NCBI RefSeq assembly: GCF_014206815.1
Contig: NZ_JACHNP010000001.1
Location: 1,764,456-1,828,455 of the forward strand
Direction of reading: 5' to 3'
Length of the DNA: 64,000 nucleotides
Origin: Xanthomonas sp. F10
GTDB taxonomy: Bacteria; Pseudomonadota; Gammaproteobacteria; Xanthomonadales; Xanthomonadaceae
Part shown: positions 8,013 through 17,402 of the stretch, piece after piece
Position numbering within the stretch: position 1 is the stretch's first letter
Layout of the letters: every line of letters starts with the position of its first letter
Position numbers and translations under genes: made by a program
The notes under the pieces: generated by a model
What the model saw: the letters and a program-made list of their open reading frames with translations, nothing else
The model's database searches: none
Told to the model about the DNA's origin: nothing

Positions 8013-10208
8013 ATGAACTACATCGGCAAGGAAATGCGCCGCGTCGACGGCTACGCCAAGGTCACGGGCAAGGCCCGTTATGCGGCGGAATTCCAGATCC
8101 CGCACCTGGTCCACGGCTACATCCTCACCAGCACCATCGCCAAGGGCCGCATCGTGCGCATCGACACCCGCGCCGCCGAGGCCGCGCCGGGCGTGATCAA
8201 GGTGCTGACCCACCTCAATGCGATCAAGCCGGTCTCCGACGCGGTCAAGAAGAAGGGCGAGGACCTGTCGTTCCGCGCCCTGCTCGACGACCGCATCCAT
8301 TTCAACGCGCAGCCGATCGCGGTGGTGGTGGCCACCACCTTCGAGCAGGCGCGGCACGCATCGCGGCTGATCCAGGTGGAGTATGCCGCCGAGACCGCGC
8401 ACACGGATTTCGACGCGCTGCTCGACCAGGCGCACGATCCGACCCCGGAAGACGCGCCGAAACCGCGCGGCAACCCGGCCGCGGCGTTTGCCGCCGCGCC
8501 GGTGAAGCTGGAGGCCGCGTACACGATGCCGGTCGAGCACCACAACCCGATGGAACCGCACGGCGGCATCGGCTATTGGATCGGCGACACCCTGACCGTG
8601 GTCAACAAGAGCCAGAACGTCTACCAGGACCGCGAACAGTTGGCCGGCTACTTCGGCATTCCGGTGGACAAGGTCAACGTGGTGTCGCTGTTCGTCGGCG
8701 GCGCGTTCGGCTCGTGCCTGCGCCCGAACTACTACACCTTCCTGCTCGGTGCGGTGTCCAAGGCGGTCGGGCTGCCGGTGAAAATCGTCTACACGCGGCG
8801 GCAGATGTTCAGCGGCCATGGCTATCGCCCGTACTATCGCGTGGAACTGGGCCTGGGCGCCGACACCGCCGGCACGCTGCAGGCGATCCGCTACCGGCAC
8901 GTGCTCAACACCTCGCGCATCGAGGCGTTCAACGAAGCCATCTTCCGCAATGCGCGCTCGCTGTACGCCTGCCCCAACGTGGAGGATCGCTTCGAAGTGG
9001 TGGAAACCGACCTGCCGACACCGCAGGCGATGCGCGCGCCCGGCACGATCAGCCAGATGTTCGGCATCGAGTGCGCGATGGACGAACTGGCCTATGCGCT
9101 GAAGATGGATCCCTTGCAACTGCGCCTGGCCAACTACGCCGAGACCGACCCGGACAGCGGCAAGCCGTTCTCGAGCAAGGCGCTGCGCGAGTGCTACGCG
9201 CTCGCCGCCGAGACCTTCGGCTGGAGCAAGCGCTCGCATGAGCCGCGCTCCATGCGCGACGGCCGCCTGCTGGTCGGCTGGGGCATGGCCACCGGCACCT
9301 GGGCGGCCATGCAGATGCCGGCGCTGGCGCGGGTCGTGCTGAAGGCCGACGGCAGCGCACGGGTCGGCAGTGCCACCGCCGACATCGGCCCCGGCACCTA
9401 TACGGTGATGACCCTGATCGCCGCCGAGTATCTGGGCATCGACGCCAAGCGCGTGCAGTTCGAACTCGGCGACACGCGCCTGCCCAAGGCGCCGGCGCAG
9501 GGTGGCTCGTGGACCACCGCCAGCGTCGGCAGCGCGATCCACGGCGCAGCGCGCGAGATCCGCGGCAAGCTGCTGGAACTGGCCAGGCAGGATGGGCAGA
9601 CCGCGTTCAGTGGGCTGGACGTGGATGCGGTGGAACTGGTCGATGGCCAGCTGCGCCCGACCGGCAAGCCCGAGGCCGGCCTGGACGTCGCCAAGCTGAT
9701 GCGCCAGCACGGCCTGCAGGAACTGGAGGTGGTGCACGAATCCAAGCCCTCGGCCGAGCGCAAAAAGTACGCGACCGCCGCACACGGTGCGCAGTTCATC
9801 GAGGTCAAGGTCGATCCGGATACCGGCATGGTGCAGGTGACACGGGTCATCGAGGCCACTGCCTGCGGCAAGATCATGAATCCGCTGACCTCGCACAGCC
9901 AGGAAATCGGCGGCGTGGTGATGGGCATCGGCATGGCGCTCAGCGAAGGCACCGAGATCGACCATCGCTACGGACGCATGCTCAACACCTCGCTGGCCGA
10001 CTATCACGTGCCGGTCAACGCCGACGTGCACGAGATCCAGACCATGTTCGTCGAAGAGGACGACACCATCGTCAACCCGCTCGGGGTCAAGGGCATGGGC
10101 GAACTGGGCATGGTCGGCATTCCCGCGGCCATCGCCAACGCCGTGTTCCACGCCACCGGCAAGCGCATCCGCGATCTGCCGATTACGCCGGACAAGTTGA
10201 TCGGCTGA
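8013..10208 (+). CDS. paoC: Aldehyde oxidoreductase PaoC, molybdenum subunit
   Basis: The 731-residue catalytic subunit of PaoABC, which holds the molybdenum cofactor and hydroxylates aldehyde substrates. It begins with the conserved RRVDGYAKVTGKARYAAEF segment. MEPHGGIGYW and GGAFGSCLRPNYYTF are cofactor-binding motifs, and GVKGMGELGMVGIPAA near the C-terminus carries the conserved active-site Glu. Its length is about that of E. coli PaoC. Maturation needs an XdhC/PaoD-type chaperone; a candidate lies convergently 0.9 kb downstream (11104-12156). The operon has three genes only, and a REP palindrome follows the stop. Confidence 0.92.
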   Translation: MNYIGKEMRRVDGYAKVTGKARYAAEFQIPHLVHGYILTSTIAKGRIVRIDTRAAEAAPGVIKVLTHLNAIKPVSDAVKKKGEDLSFRALLDDRIHFNAQPIAVVVATTFEQARHASRLIQVEYAAETAHTDFDALLDQAHDPTPEDAPKPRGNPAAAFAAAPVKLEAAYTMPVEHHNPMEPHGGIGYWIGDTLTVVNKSQNVYQDREQLAGYFGIPVDKVNVVSLFVGGAFGSCLRPNYYTFLLGAVSKAVGLPVKIVYTRRQMFSGHGYRPYYRVELGLGADTAGTLQAIRYRHVLNTSRIEAFNEAIFRNARSLYACPNVEDRFEVVETDLPTPQAMRAPGTISQMFGIECAMDELAYALKMDPLQLRLANYAETDPDSGKPFSSKALRECYALAAETFGWSKRSHEPRSMRDGRLLVGWGMATGTWAAMQMPALARVVLKADGSARVGSATADIGPGTYTVMTLIAAEYLGIDAKRVQFELGDTRLPKAPAQGGSWTTASVGSAIHGAAREIRGKLLELARQDGQTAFSGLDVDAVELVDGQLRPTGKPEAGLDVAKLMRQHGLQELEVVHESKPSAERKKYATAAHGAQFIEVKVDPDTGMVQVTRVIEATACGKIMNPLTSHSQEIGGVVMGIGMALSEGTEIDHRYGRMLNTSLADYHVPVNADVHEIQTMFVEEDDTIVNPLGVKGMGELGMVGIPAAIANAVFHATGKRIRDLPITPDKLIG

Positions 10209-10264
10209 GCGCGGGCGCCCCTGCGCGCCGCGCTCCAGAAACGCGCCGTGCACCCTTCTCCCTC

Positions 10265-10330
10265 GTAGGAGCGGCTTCAGCCGCGACAGGCATTCCCGTT
10301 AACGCCGGTCGCGGCTGAAGCCGCTCCTAC
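10265..10330. repeat. REP-type palindrome
   Basis: Two inverted copies of the unit starting GTAGGAGCGGCTTCAGCC, 23 bases each, around a 20-base centre. It lies between convergent paoC and the mocA-like gene. The same unit recurs at 42384, 42457-42523, 51626-51692 and 55573-55634. Confidence 0.92.
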
Positions 10331-10498
10331 AACGGGGCTTCCGGCGGCGTGAGAGGCGACCTTCAGCACGACGAGCGAAGCAGAACGTCCTTCCAACATC
10401 GACCGTCGTCTGACGGAAGCCCCTGCTCGGCTGCACCTCGCGCAGCGCAATGCAAGGCCCCGCAGGAACCACCGCAACGCCACGCCCGACCGCAACCG

Positions 10499-11104
10499 CT
10501 ACGGATCCAGCCACCCCCGCGCCACCGCCGCCTGCACATCTTCCGGCGTATCCAGATCCAGGGCCAACGCCGGTGCGACGATGCAGCCGAGGCTGTCCGG
10601 CGCCAGGGTTGCGAACAACGCGCGCAAGCCCTGGTCGCCACCCAATGGCAGTGTGCGCCAGCGCTGCTGCGCCACCACCGCCGGCATGCCGCGCACGCCG
10701 GCGTAGGCGCTGACCGCGCAACCGGAGGCCGCCCGCGCAGCCGCCGCCAGCAGGTCGTGCAGATGCGCCGCGGCCAGTGCCGGCTGGTCGCAGCCGAGCA
10801 CCAGGCTGCGGGTGATCGCGGCATCGTCGCGTACCGCCGCACGCAGGCAGTCGAGGCTGCCACCCATGCCGGTGGACCAGCCCGGATTGCGCACGCATTC
10901 CACCGGCAATCCCTCCAGCAGCGGGCGCAGCGCCTCGGCCTGCGCGCCCAGCACCACCACGCAGCGCGCCGGCGCGGTGGACAAGGCCAGCCGCACGACC
11001 TTGCGCAGCAGCGGCTCGCCGTCGCTGGTCAGCGTCTGCTTGGCGCGGCCGAGGCGGCGGCTGGCGCCGGCCGCCAGGATCAACGCCGCGTGCGCCTGCG
11101 CCAT
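10499..11104 (-). CDS. MobA/MocA-like nucleotidyltransferase for molybdenum cofactor
   Basis: A 201-residue NTP-transferase-like protein. The N-terminal LILAAGASRRLGRAKQTL is the nucleotide-binding signature of the MobA/MocA group, and LVLGCDQPAL is the metal-binding Asp region. The C-terminal DLDTPEDVQAA is typical of MocA-type proteins. MocA makes the cytosine dinucleotide form of the cofactor, which PaoABC-type enzymes use. The ATG at 11104 shares one base with the stop of the xdhC-like gene upstream (TGATG), so the two are translationally coupled. It could instead be a related MobA-like protein, but the partner gene and paoABC favour a role in cofactor maturation. Confidence 0.85.
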   Translation of the reverse strand: MAQAHAALILAAGASRRLGRAKQTLTSDGEPLLRKVVRLALSTAPARCVVVLGAQAEALRPLLEGLPVECVRNPGWSTGMGGSLDCLRAAVRDDAAITRSLVLGCDQPALAAAHLHDLLAAAARAASGCAVSAYAGVRGMPAVVAQQRWRTLPLGGDQGLRALFATLAPDSLGCIVAPALALDLDTPEDVQAAVARGWLDP

Positions 11105-12156
11105 CAGCCGCCGCCCTCGGCCAGCAAGGGCCGTGCTGCCGCCAGCGCATCGCGATGCGATCGCCGCGGCCTGTCGCTCGCCTGCCCGACCGCGCTCAGC
11201 CGCGGCGGCGCCGCCCGGCTGGCCTGCAATTGCGCGGCAATGCTCAGCGCGATCGCCTCCGCGCCGTTGCCGCCCAGGCGCAGCCCAACTGGCGAATGCA
11301 GGCGCGGCAGCAACTGCGCGCATTGCGCAGAGCTCAGCAAACGGAACAGGTCCTCGCGCCGCCGCAGCGGTCCCAGCAGGCCGACGAACGGGACCGTGGT
11401 GCCGGCCAGCGCATCCAGCGCTTCGCGGTCCAGTTCGAAATGATGGTGCATCACCAGCGCCGCATCGCTGCCGGCGCAGTCGGCCACCGCGCGCGTCGGC
11501 GTGCATGCCAGGGCGCGGTCGGCCAGCGCGGCCAACCCAGACCAGCGCGGCCGCTGCTCGACCAGGGTGGTCATCCAGCCCAACTGGCGCAGCAAGGGCA
11601 GCAGCAAGGCGGTTTCCGGGCCGGCGCCGAAGACACTGACCCGTGGCGCAGGCGGCACGTACACCTCGCCGACACGCGGCGACGCGGCCGAGACCGTGCG
11701 CCACGGCAGGCACCACCGCACCGCCTGCTCGGCGACACTGGCGACGATGCCGCCGTCGGCGTCCAGCGCCAGGGTCAGGCCACCGCGGCCCTGCAGCCAG
11801 GCCTGGGCCACCCCGTCGAAACCCGGCAAGGCGTGCAACGGCAACAAGGCCAGGTGCAAGCGCCCCCGGCAACCGGCTGCCGAGCCGGACAGCAGGTCTT
11901 CGTCCTCGCGCGTGTCGATCTCCATCCACACCGGCGTACCGGCGTCGGCCGCCTCTGCGGCGCAGCGCGCGATCTCCGGCTCCAGGCAACCGCCGCTCAG
12001 CCAGCCCTGCTGCGCACCATCGGCGCCGAACAGGGCCATCGCGCCGGCATGCGCGTAGGTGGAGCCTTCGCGGGCCATCGCCACGGCCAACACCGCGGGC
12101 GCACCGCGGCGGCAGGCGTCGAGCGCATCTTGCAGACAGTGGCGGGCAGCGGACAT
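11104..12156 (-). CDS. xdhC: XdhC/PaoD-family molybdenum cofactor insertion chaperone
   Basis: A 350-residue XdhC-family protein, which binds and sulfurates the molybdenum cofactor and delivers it to xanthine dehydrogenase-family enzymes. The N-terminal domain has AREGSTYAHAGAMALFG and SGGCLEPEIA, the conserved XdhC motifs; the C-terminal Rossmann-like domain has VSVFGAGPETALLLPLL and ends with a GLRLGGNGAEAIALSIAAQLQ segment typical of the family. The start at 12156 is where family homology begins; upstream in-frame codons are Arg/Pro-rich and not convincing. It overlaps the mocA-like gene by one base. The two genes converge on paoABC rather than sharing its operon. Confidence 0.88.
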   Translation of the reverse strand: MSAARHCLQDALDACRRGAPAVLAVAMAREGSTYAHAGAMALFGADGAQQGWLSGGCLEPEIARCAAEAADAGTPVWMEIDTREDEDLLSGSAAGCRGRLHLALLPLHALPGFDGVAQAWLQGRGGLTLALDADGGIVASVAEQAVRWCLPWRTVSAASPRVGEVYVPPAPRVSVFGAGPETALLLPLLRQLGWMTTLVEQRPRWSGLAALADRALACTPTRAVADCAGSDAALVMHHHFELDREALDALAGTTVPFVGLLGPLRRREDLFRLLSSAQCAQLLPRLHSPVGLRLGGNGAEAIALSIAAQLQASRAAPPRLSAVGQASDRPRRSHRDALAAARPLLAEGGG

Positions 12157-12370
12157 GCGGCGGCCAGGCGAAGGGGGAATCCAGAGCCTAAGCGGCGGCT
12201 TGTGGTCGCGAGGTGACCCTCTGGCCGCTCGCAGGCGTCGCGTTCGCGGCGGCGGCGCAGGGAGATCGACGATGCGCGGCGCGGTGCCGCAGTCCGGCGC
12301 TGCGCTGCGGATGCGGCACCGCCGACCTTGCGCCACCGGCACGCCACACACTCGCGGCGGCGACGGCCCG

Positions 12371-13533
12371 CTACGACAGATGGAAGCGCTCGAACCGCTG
12401 CAGCGCCGCGTCGATCGTCGCCTGCAGCGCCGCCCGTCGCGGTTCCAGCCAGGTCCATTGCTGGATCAGCAGGCGGCCGGCGCGCCGGTCCATCTTCAGG
12501 TCCAGCGCGGCGACGATGCGGTCGCCGACCAATACCGGCAGCGCGAAACCGGCAGCGCGAAGTAGCCCAGCACCCGCTGCGGCGCCGGCACGTAGGCCTC
12601 GAAGCGGTGGGTATAGCCGAAGAACTGCTGCAGCCGCTTGCGCTGGATCACCAGCGGATCGAATGGCGACAGCAACAGCGCCCGGGTCGGATCCGGCGGC
12701 GGCGGCGTGCTATCCAGCACCTCCGGCTCGGCCCACAGGGCCACGCCTTCCTGGCCCTGCAGATGCACCGGGATCAGGCGCTTGCGCGCCACTTCCGCGG
12801 CGATCAACCCACGTACCGCCGGTTTGGCGGCGGTCTCGCCATAGCAGATCGACTCCACGCCGACGATGGCTTGCGCGCGCAGCGCACGCTGCAGCAGGTA
12901 ACGCGCGTACTGCGCCTCGCTGACCGGACGCGGCCGCTGCCGCCAGCCGAAATGCCGCGCGGCCAGTTCGTAGGTCTTGAGCATGCCGCTGCGCTGGCTG
13001 ACCACCAGGTCGCCGCTGAAGAAGCCGTACTGCAATGCGGCCCGCGATGGCTTGCGGCTGCCCCAGGGGTGGGTCTTCTCGACCAGCACGTCGTCGTCGA
13101 TGTCGCGGATCGACAACGGTCCCTCGCTGCGGATCCGCCGCAGCAAGCGCGCGTAGTCCTGCGCATCCACCGTACCCCTGGCATCGGCCTGTGCACGTCG
13201 GCGCGCCATCTGCGCCATGTACATGCGGTAGTCGGCGACCGGCACGTAGGCCAAGGCATGGGTCCAGTACTCGAACAGCGACTTGTCCTGGGACTGCGCC
13301 TGCTCCAGGTCCTGCTCGCGGTACTCGGGAATGCGCGTATACAGCACATGGTGATGGCTGCGCGCGATCACGTGAATGGTGTCGATCTGTACATAGCCCA
13401 GGTGCGCAGTGGCCTGCCGCACGGCCTCGGCACCATCGCCAAACGGTGCCGGCGTGGTCAGCCGCTGGGCGTGCAGCCACAGCGCGCGCGCCCGCGTGGG
13501 CGCGAGTGGGACAGAAGCGACGGGAGTGCGCAT
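12371..13533 (-). pseudogene. YcaQ-family DNA glycosylase-like gene, frameshifted by 14-bp duplication
   Basis: Encodes a winged-helix protein of the HTH_42/YcaQ (AlkX/AlkZ) family of crosslink-repair DNA glycosylases. Near residue 55 is YVQIDTIHV, with the Q-x-D pattern of the AlkX branch; RRIRSEGPLSIRDID and SPFDPLVIQRKRLQQFFGY are also family-like. Translation from ATG 13533 (ribosome site AGGAAGG) runs normally to LGYFALPV and then shifts, stopping at 12496 after 345 residues. The cause is a tandem duplication of ACCGGCAGCGCGAA (plus strand) at 12534-12561. Removing one copy restores 382 codons ending ...RFERFHLS at 12371. The missing C-terminal ~45 residues are usually conserved, so the product is probably impaired. 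A base-calling or assembly error is possible. Confidence 0.85.
12534..12561. repeat. 14-bp tandem duplication breaking the YcaQ-like gene
   Basis: Two perfect head-to-tail copies of ACCGGCAGCGCGAA (12534-12547 and 12548-12561). 14 is not a multiple of three, so the downstream reading frame is lost. Confidence 0.95.
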
Positions 13534-13827
13534 CGAACGACCTTCCTGGTAACGCGGCAGCGCCGGCCAGGATAGCAATCCCGGATGCGCAGCGCGGGTC
13601 GCAGAGCACTCGCCGCACTCGGCCGTCGCGACCCTCGTCGCTCCGATCACCCTAGCCCACGCCGAACCCCGCGCAACATGTCACCGCCACGATTCAAGGC
13701 GGACAGGACGTACCCGCGTTGCGGTGATAGCAGGCATTTCGACCGCAACCCATCCGATCCAGTCACGCTCAAATCAAGCGCATGCCTCGCCCCGCGGGCC
13801 TGCAACGCGAGGCAATGCAGGCCAGGC

Positions 13828-14316
13828 TCAACCCGCGCACTTCGCGCACAGCCCGTGCACTTCCAGGGTCTGCGCCTGCGGCTGGAAGCCCAGGGCCTTG
13901 GCGCGCTGCTCCAGTTGGCTGACCACGTCGCGGTCCTCCAGCTCCACCGCGCTGTGGCAGCGGTCGCAGATCAGGAACGGCACCGAGTGCTGGGCGCTGC
14001 TCGGGTGGTGGCAGGCGACGAAGGCGTTGACCGATTCGAGCTTGTGCACGAAGCCGTTGGCCATCAGGAAGTCCAGCGCGCGGTACACGGTGGGCGGGGC
14101 GTCGGCGCCCACGCCCTTGCCCTCGCGCACCCATTCCAGCAGGTCGTAGGCCTTGACCGGGCGCCCGGCCTCGGCGATCAGCCGCAGCACGTTGGCGCGG
14201 ATCGGGGTCAGGCGCAGACCGCGCTCGCGGCTGACCCGCTCCACCACCTTGACGAAGTCGGCAGCGTCGTGGACGTGGTGGTGCGGCTCGGTGCAGGCGG
14301 TCTTCTTGCTGGACAT
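13828..14316 (-). CDS. zur: Zur, zinc-sensing Fur-family repressor
   Basis: A 162-residue Fur-superfamily regulator. An N-terminal winged helix (RLTPIRANVLRLIAEAGRPVKAYDLLEWV, APPTVYRALDFL) is followed by a metal-binding/dimer domain with ICDRC and a C-terminal GLCAKCAG, the paired Cys-x-x-Cys motifs that form the structural zinc site. The short spacing and the His cluster at the start (EPHHHVHDA) fit Zur rather than Fur. With zinc bound it should repress uptake genes; the Zur-like box at 476-495 before znuD is a likely target. It starts 16 bases after the gltX stop and is probably co-transcribed with it. Confidence 0.9.
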   Translation of the reverse strand: MSSKKTACTEPHHHVHDAADFVKVVERVSRERGLRLTPIRANVLRLIAEAGRPVKAYDLLEWVREGKGVGADAPPTVYRALDFLMANGFVHKLESVNAFVACHHPSSAQHSVPFLICDRCHSAVELEDRDVVSQLEQRAKALGFQPQAQTLEVHGLCAKCAG

Positions 14317-14332
14317 GGCGGTCTCCCGGGAA

Positions 14333-15739
14333 TCAGCTTCCCGCTGGAATCTTGATGAGCGCGGCGTCGATGCGTTTCAAGGCCTCCTCGCGACCGGCCA
14401 GGTAGACGGTCTGCGAGATGTCCGGGCTGACCTGGGTGCCGGTGATGGCCACGCGCAGCGGCTGCGCCACCTTGCCCATGCCGATCTCTAGGGCGGCGGC
14501 GGTGTCGTGCAGCGCGGCGGCGACGCCCTCCAGGCTCCACTGCGGCAGCGCGGCCAGCAGTTCCCGGGCCTTGCCCAGCGCCAGTTCGGCGCCCGGCTTG
14601 AAGTGCTTGGCCACCGCCGCGTCGTCGTAGCTGATCAGCGGGCGGTACCAGACCTCGGCCTTCTCGGCCATTTCCTTCAGGGTCTGCACGCGCTCGCGCA
14701 GCGCCACCACCACCTCGGCCGCGGCCGGGCCGGCGGCCGGGTCGATGCCGAGCTTGCGCAACTGGAACTCCAGCTGCGGTGCGATCGTCGCCGGGTCGTC
14801 GCTCTTGAGGTAGTGCTGGTTGACCCAGCCCAGCTTGGCCATGTCCAGGCGCGCGGCCTTGGAATTGACGTCCTTCACGTCGAACAGGTCGATCAGCTCC
14901 TGGCGCCCGAACAGTTCCTGGTCGCCGTGCGACCAGCCCAGCCGCGCCAGGTAGTTGATCAGCGCGTGCGGCAGGTAGCCGGCATCCTTGTACTGCATCA
15001 CGTCGGCTGCACCGGTGCGCTTGGACAGCTTGGCGCCCTGCTCGTCGAGGATCATCGGCATGTGCGCGAACTTCGGCACCGGCGCGCCCAGCGCCTGGTA
15101 GATGTTGATCTGCCGCGGGGTGTTGTTGATGTGGTCGTCGCCGCGGATCACCTCGGTGATGGCCATGTCCCAGTCGTCCACCACCACCGCGAAGTTGTAG
15201 GTGGGGTAGCCGTCGGGACGGAAGATCACCATGTCGTCCAGTTCGCTGTTGGCGATCTCGATGCGGCCCTTGATCAGGTCGTCGAACGCCACCACGCCCT
15301 CGGTGGGGTTCTTGAAGCGGATCACCCGGTTGGGATCGTCGCGATACGGCAGGTTCAGTTCGCGCGCGGCACCGTTGTAGCGCGGCTTTTCCTGCCGCGC
15401 CATCGCCGCTTCGCGCATGGCGTCCAGTTCCTCGCGGGTCTCGTAGGCGTAGTAGGCCTTGCCCTGCGCCAGCAACTGCTCGGCGACCTCGCGGTAACGG
15501 TCCAGGCGCCGGGTCTGGTAGATCGGGCCTTCGTCGTAGTCCAGGCCCAGCCACTCCATCGCCTCCAGGATCGCATCGATCGCCGCCTGGGTGCTGCGCT
15601 CGCGGTCGGTGTCCTCGATCCGCAGCACGAATTCGCCGCCGCGGTGGCGCGCCTCCAGCCAGCAGTACAGCGCGGTACGCGCGCCGCCGATGTGCAGGTA
15701 ACCGGTGGGACTGGGGGCAAAACGGGTGCGGCAGGCCAT
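14333..15739 (-). CDS. gltX: Glutamyl-tRNA synthetase
   Basis: A 468-residue class I synthetase that charges tRNA-Glu. The ATP-binding HIGH-type motif is [14 protein letters not shown] at residues 9-22 and the KMSKS-type motif is KLSKRTG near 240. Length is normal for the bacterial enzyme. I chose ATG at 15739 since proteins of this family start [13 protein letters not shown]; the frame is open a further 33 codons upstream over repeat-rich DNA. It lies upstream of zur in what looks like a two-gene operon, an arrangement that ties zur expression to a housekeeping gene. Confidence 0.97.
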   Translation of the reverse strand: MACRTRFAPSPTGYLHIGGARTALYCWLEARHRGGEFVLRIEDTDRERSTQAAIDAILEAMEWLGLDYDEGPIYQTRRLDRYREVAEQLLAQGKAYYAYETREELDAMREAAMARQEKPRYNGAARELNLPYRDDPNRVIRFKNPTEGVVAFDDLIKGRIEIANSELDDMVIFRPDGYPTYNFAVVVDDWDMAITEVIRGDDHINNTPRQINIYQALGAPVPKFAHMPMILDEQGAKLSKRTGAADVMQYKDAGYLPHALINYLARLGWSHGDQELFGRQELIDLFDVKDVNSKAARLDMAKLGWVNQHYLKSDDPATIAPQLEFQLRKLGIDPAAGPAAAEVVVALRERVQTLKEMAEKAEVWYRPLISYDDAAVAKHFKPGAELALGKARELLAALPQWSLEGVAAALHDTAAALEIGMGKVAQPLRVAITGTQVSPDISQTVYLAGREEALKRIDAALIKIPAGS

Positions 15740-15803
15740 GGAACGCTCGAAACGACGGGAATCGGGCGATTTTACTCTGCCGTGGCGGCGCCTGCTGGCG
15801 CCG

Positions 15804-15835
15804 CGGGACTCGGGAGTGGGGATTCGGGGTTGGGG
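15804..15835. repeat. GGGATT-type G-rich repeat block
   Basis: A run of degenerate GGGACTCGGGAGTGGGGATTC-like units just upstream of gltX, belonging to the same family as the blocks at 19796, 48298, 55444 and 61595. Confidence 0.6.
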
Positions 15836-15905
15836 CAAGCGGCTTGGTGCCGGGGCGACAGGTCCTCGCGAGCCGGGTGCGCAGTCGATTGCAGGGGACT
15901 TCCCG

Positions 15906-16790
15906 CTATGCGAAGGCGCTCAGCTCCGCGCGGAGCACGGCTGGCGCCAGTTGCCCGCGCCAGTCGCGGTCGTTGGCCACCTGGGCGGTGGCGCGGCTAG
16001 CCTCGAACGCGGCGAAATCCAGTTCGGCGATCGCCCAGACCTGCTCGCCGCGGGTCTGCGCGACGATGCCGTCGGCGGGGAAACCGGCGTCCATCGGCGC
16101 GTACAGCGTCGCCTCGCCGGTGTTCACGTCCAGCGCCGGGCTCCACTCGGCGACGCCGGCGGTCACCGACTGGGCCACGAAGATGCGGTTCTCCAGCGCC
16201 CGCGCCAGGCAGCCCACGCGCACGCGGGTGGCACCGGCCTCGGTGTCGGTGCAACTGGGCACCACCAGCAAGCGCGCGCCGGCCTCGTACTGGGCGCGAA
16301 CCGGCAGCGGAAACTCGCTGTCGTAGCAGACCGCCACGCCGGCGCGCACGCCCTCGGCCGCGAACACCTTCAGCGCCTCGCCGCCGTCGATCAGGCCGGT
16401 GGCCTTTTCGAACCCGGTCAGTTGCAGCTTGTCCTGCCAGCCGTGGCCGCCGTCCGGGGTGAACCAGTAGGCGCGATTGCGGTAGCGGCCCTGCCCGTGG
16501 TCGAGCAGGAAACTGCCGGCGACCACGTGCAGGCGGAGGCGCCGCGCCAGGTCGGCAAACAACCTCATGTACGGCGCATGCAACGCCTGGATCGCGGCCA
16601 GCGAGGCCGGCAGCCGCGCCGACACCTCGGCGCCGAAGGTCGCGGCCAGCTCCAGCGACAGATACTCGGGCAGCACCGCCAACTGCGCGCCAGCCTGCGC
16701 GGCCTCGCCGAGCAGCGCGGCCTGCTTGTCGGCGAAGGCGGCGAAATCGGCGGGCGCGCCGATCGGATACTTGGCGACGGCGACTTTCAT
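15906..16790 (-). CDS. Carbon-nitrogen hydrolase (nitrilase superfamily)
   Basis: A 294-residue nitrilase-superfamily amidase. The catalytic triad is visible: Glu42 (LPEYLSLE), Lys121 ([11 protein letters not shown]) and Cys155 (AVCYDSEFP). Such enzymes hydrolyse amide or carbamoyl bonds; the actual substrate is not evident. The gene overlaps the upstream GNAT gene by four bases (ATGA), so the two are translated together. In some bacteria the same two domains are fused in one GNAT/carbon-nitrogen hydrolase protein, so they may act in sequence or on the same amine substrate; this is inference. Confidence 0.9.
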   Translation of the reverse strand: MKVAVAKYPIGAPADFAAFADKQAALLGEAAQAGAQLAVLPEYLSLELAATFGAEVSARLPASLAAIQALHAPYMRLFADLARRLRLHVVAGSFLLDHGQGRYRNRAYWFTPDGGHGWQDKLQLTGFEKATGLIDGGEALKVFAAEGVRAGVAVCYDSEFPLPVRAQYEAGARLLVVPSCTDTEAGATRVRVGCLARALENRIFVAQSVTAGVAEWSPALDVNTGEATLYAPMDAGFPADGIVAQTRGEQVWAIAELDFAAFEASRATAQVANDRDWRGQLAPAVLRAELSAFA

Positions 16791-17392
16791 GCGGCAGGCT
16801 CCAGCGCGCGGGTCCAGAACTCCAGGGTGTGCGGCGTTTCGCCGCGGTCGACCTCGTTCCACGGCAGGTGCATACGCAGCGCCGGCTGCGGCTGGTAGCC
16901 GCGCTTGCGCCAGAACGCGTCGTTGCCGCGATAGTCCGGCGGCCGCCGCGGATCGCCGGGCGCCCGCTCCACCGAACAAAATGCGGTCAGGCGGAAGCGA
17001 CCGAGCGCGCGCGCATGCGCCTCGCGCTCGTCGAAGAAGGCATGGCCGACGCCGCGGCCGCGGTACTGCGGCAACAACACCGATTCTCCGAAATAGAACA
17101 CCTCGGCCGGGTCGATCTCGCTGCCGGCGAAGGCCGCGGCGAAGGCCTCGGCGTCGTCGGCCAGCGGCAACCCAGTGGAGGCACCGACCACCTGGCCGCT
17201 GTCGCGCGCCAGCACGAACACGCTGTCCGGCGAGGCGGCATAGGCGGACAGGTACGCGCGTTCGTAGTCCAGATCGCCGTCGTAAAGGTAGGGCCAGTCG
17301 CGGAACACCGCGATGCGCAGCTGCGCGACCGCGTCCAGGAACGGCACGATCCCGGCGCCGCGCAGGCGCTGCATGGAGAGCGGAGAGTGCAT
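16787..17392 (-). CDS. GNAT-family N-acetyltransferase
   Basis: A 201-residue GNAT protein. The acetyl-CoA binding motif A is ESVLLPQYRGRGVGHAFFDERE near residues 103-124. An N-terminal beta strand/helix segment (VAQLRIAVFRDWPYLYDGDLDYERAYL) and a C-terminal RKRGYQPQPALRMHLPWNEV resemble the acetyltransferase half of fused GNAT/nitrilase proteins. It is the first gene of a two-gene operon with the nitrilase-like gene, with a four-base overlap. The substrate is unknown. The 5' flank is a degenerate repeat tract. Confidence 0.85.
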   Translation of the reverse strand: MHSPLSMQRLRGAGIVPFLDAVAQLRIAVFRDWPYLYDGDLDYERAYLSAYAASPDSVFVLARDSGQVVGASTGLPLADDAEAFAAAFAGSEIDPAEVFYFGESVLLPQYRGRGVGHAFFDEREAHARALGRFRLTAFCSVERAPGDPRRPPDYRGNDAFWRKRGYQPQPALRMHLPWNEVDRGETPHTLEFWTRALEPAA

Positions 17393-17402
17393 CCGTGCAC
17401 TC

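Noticed and set aside
12157-12370. Extended N-terminus for the XdhC-like protein
   Set aside because: The in-frame codons are Arg/Pro-rich, and family homology starts at MSAARHCLQDAL.
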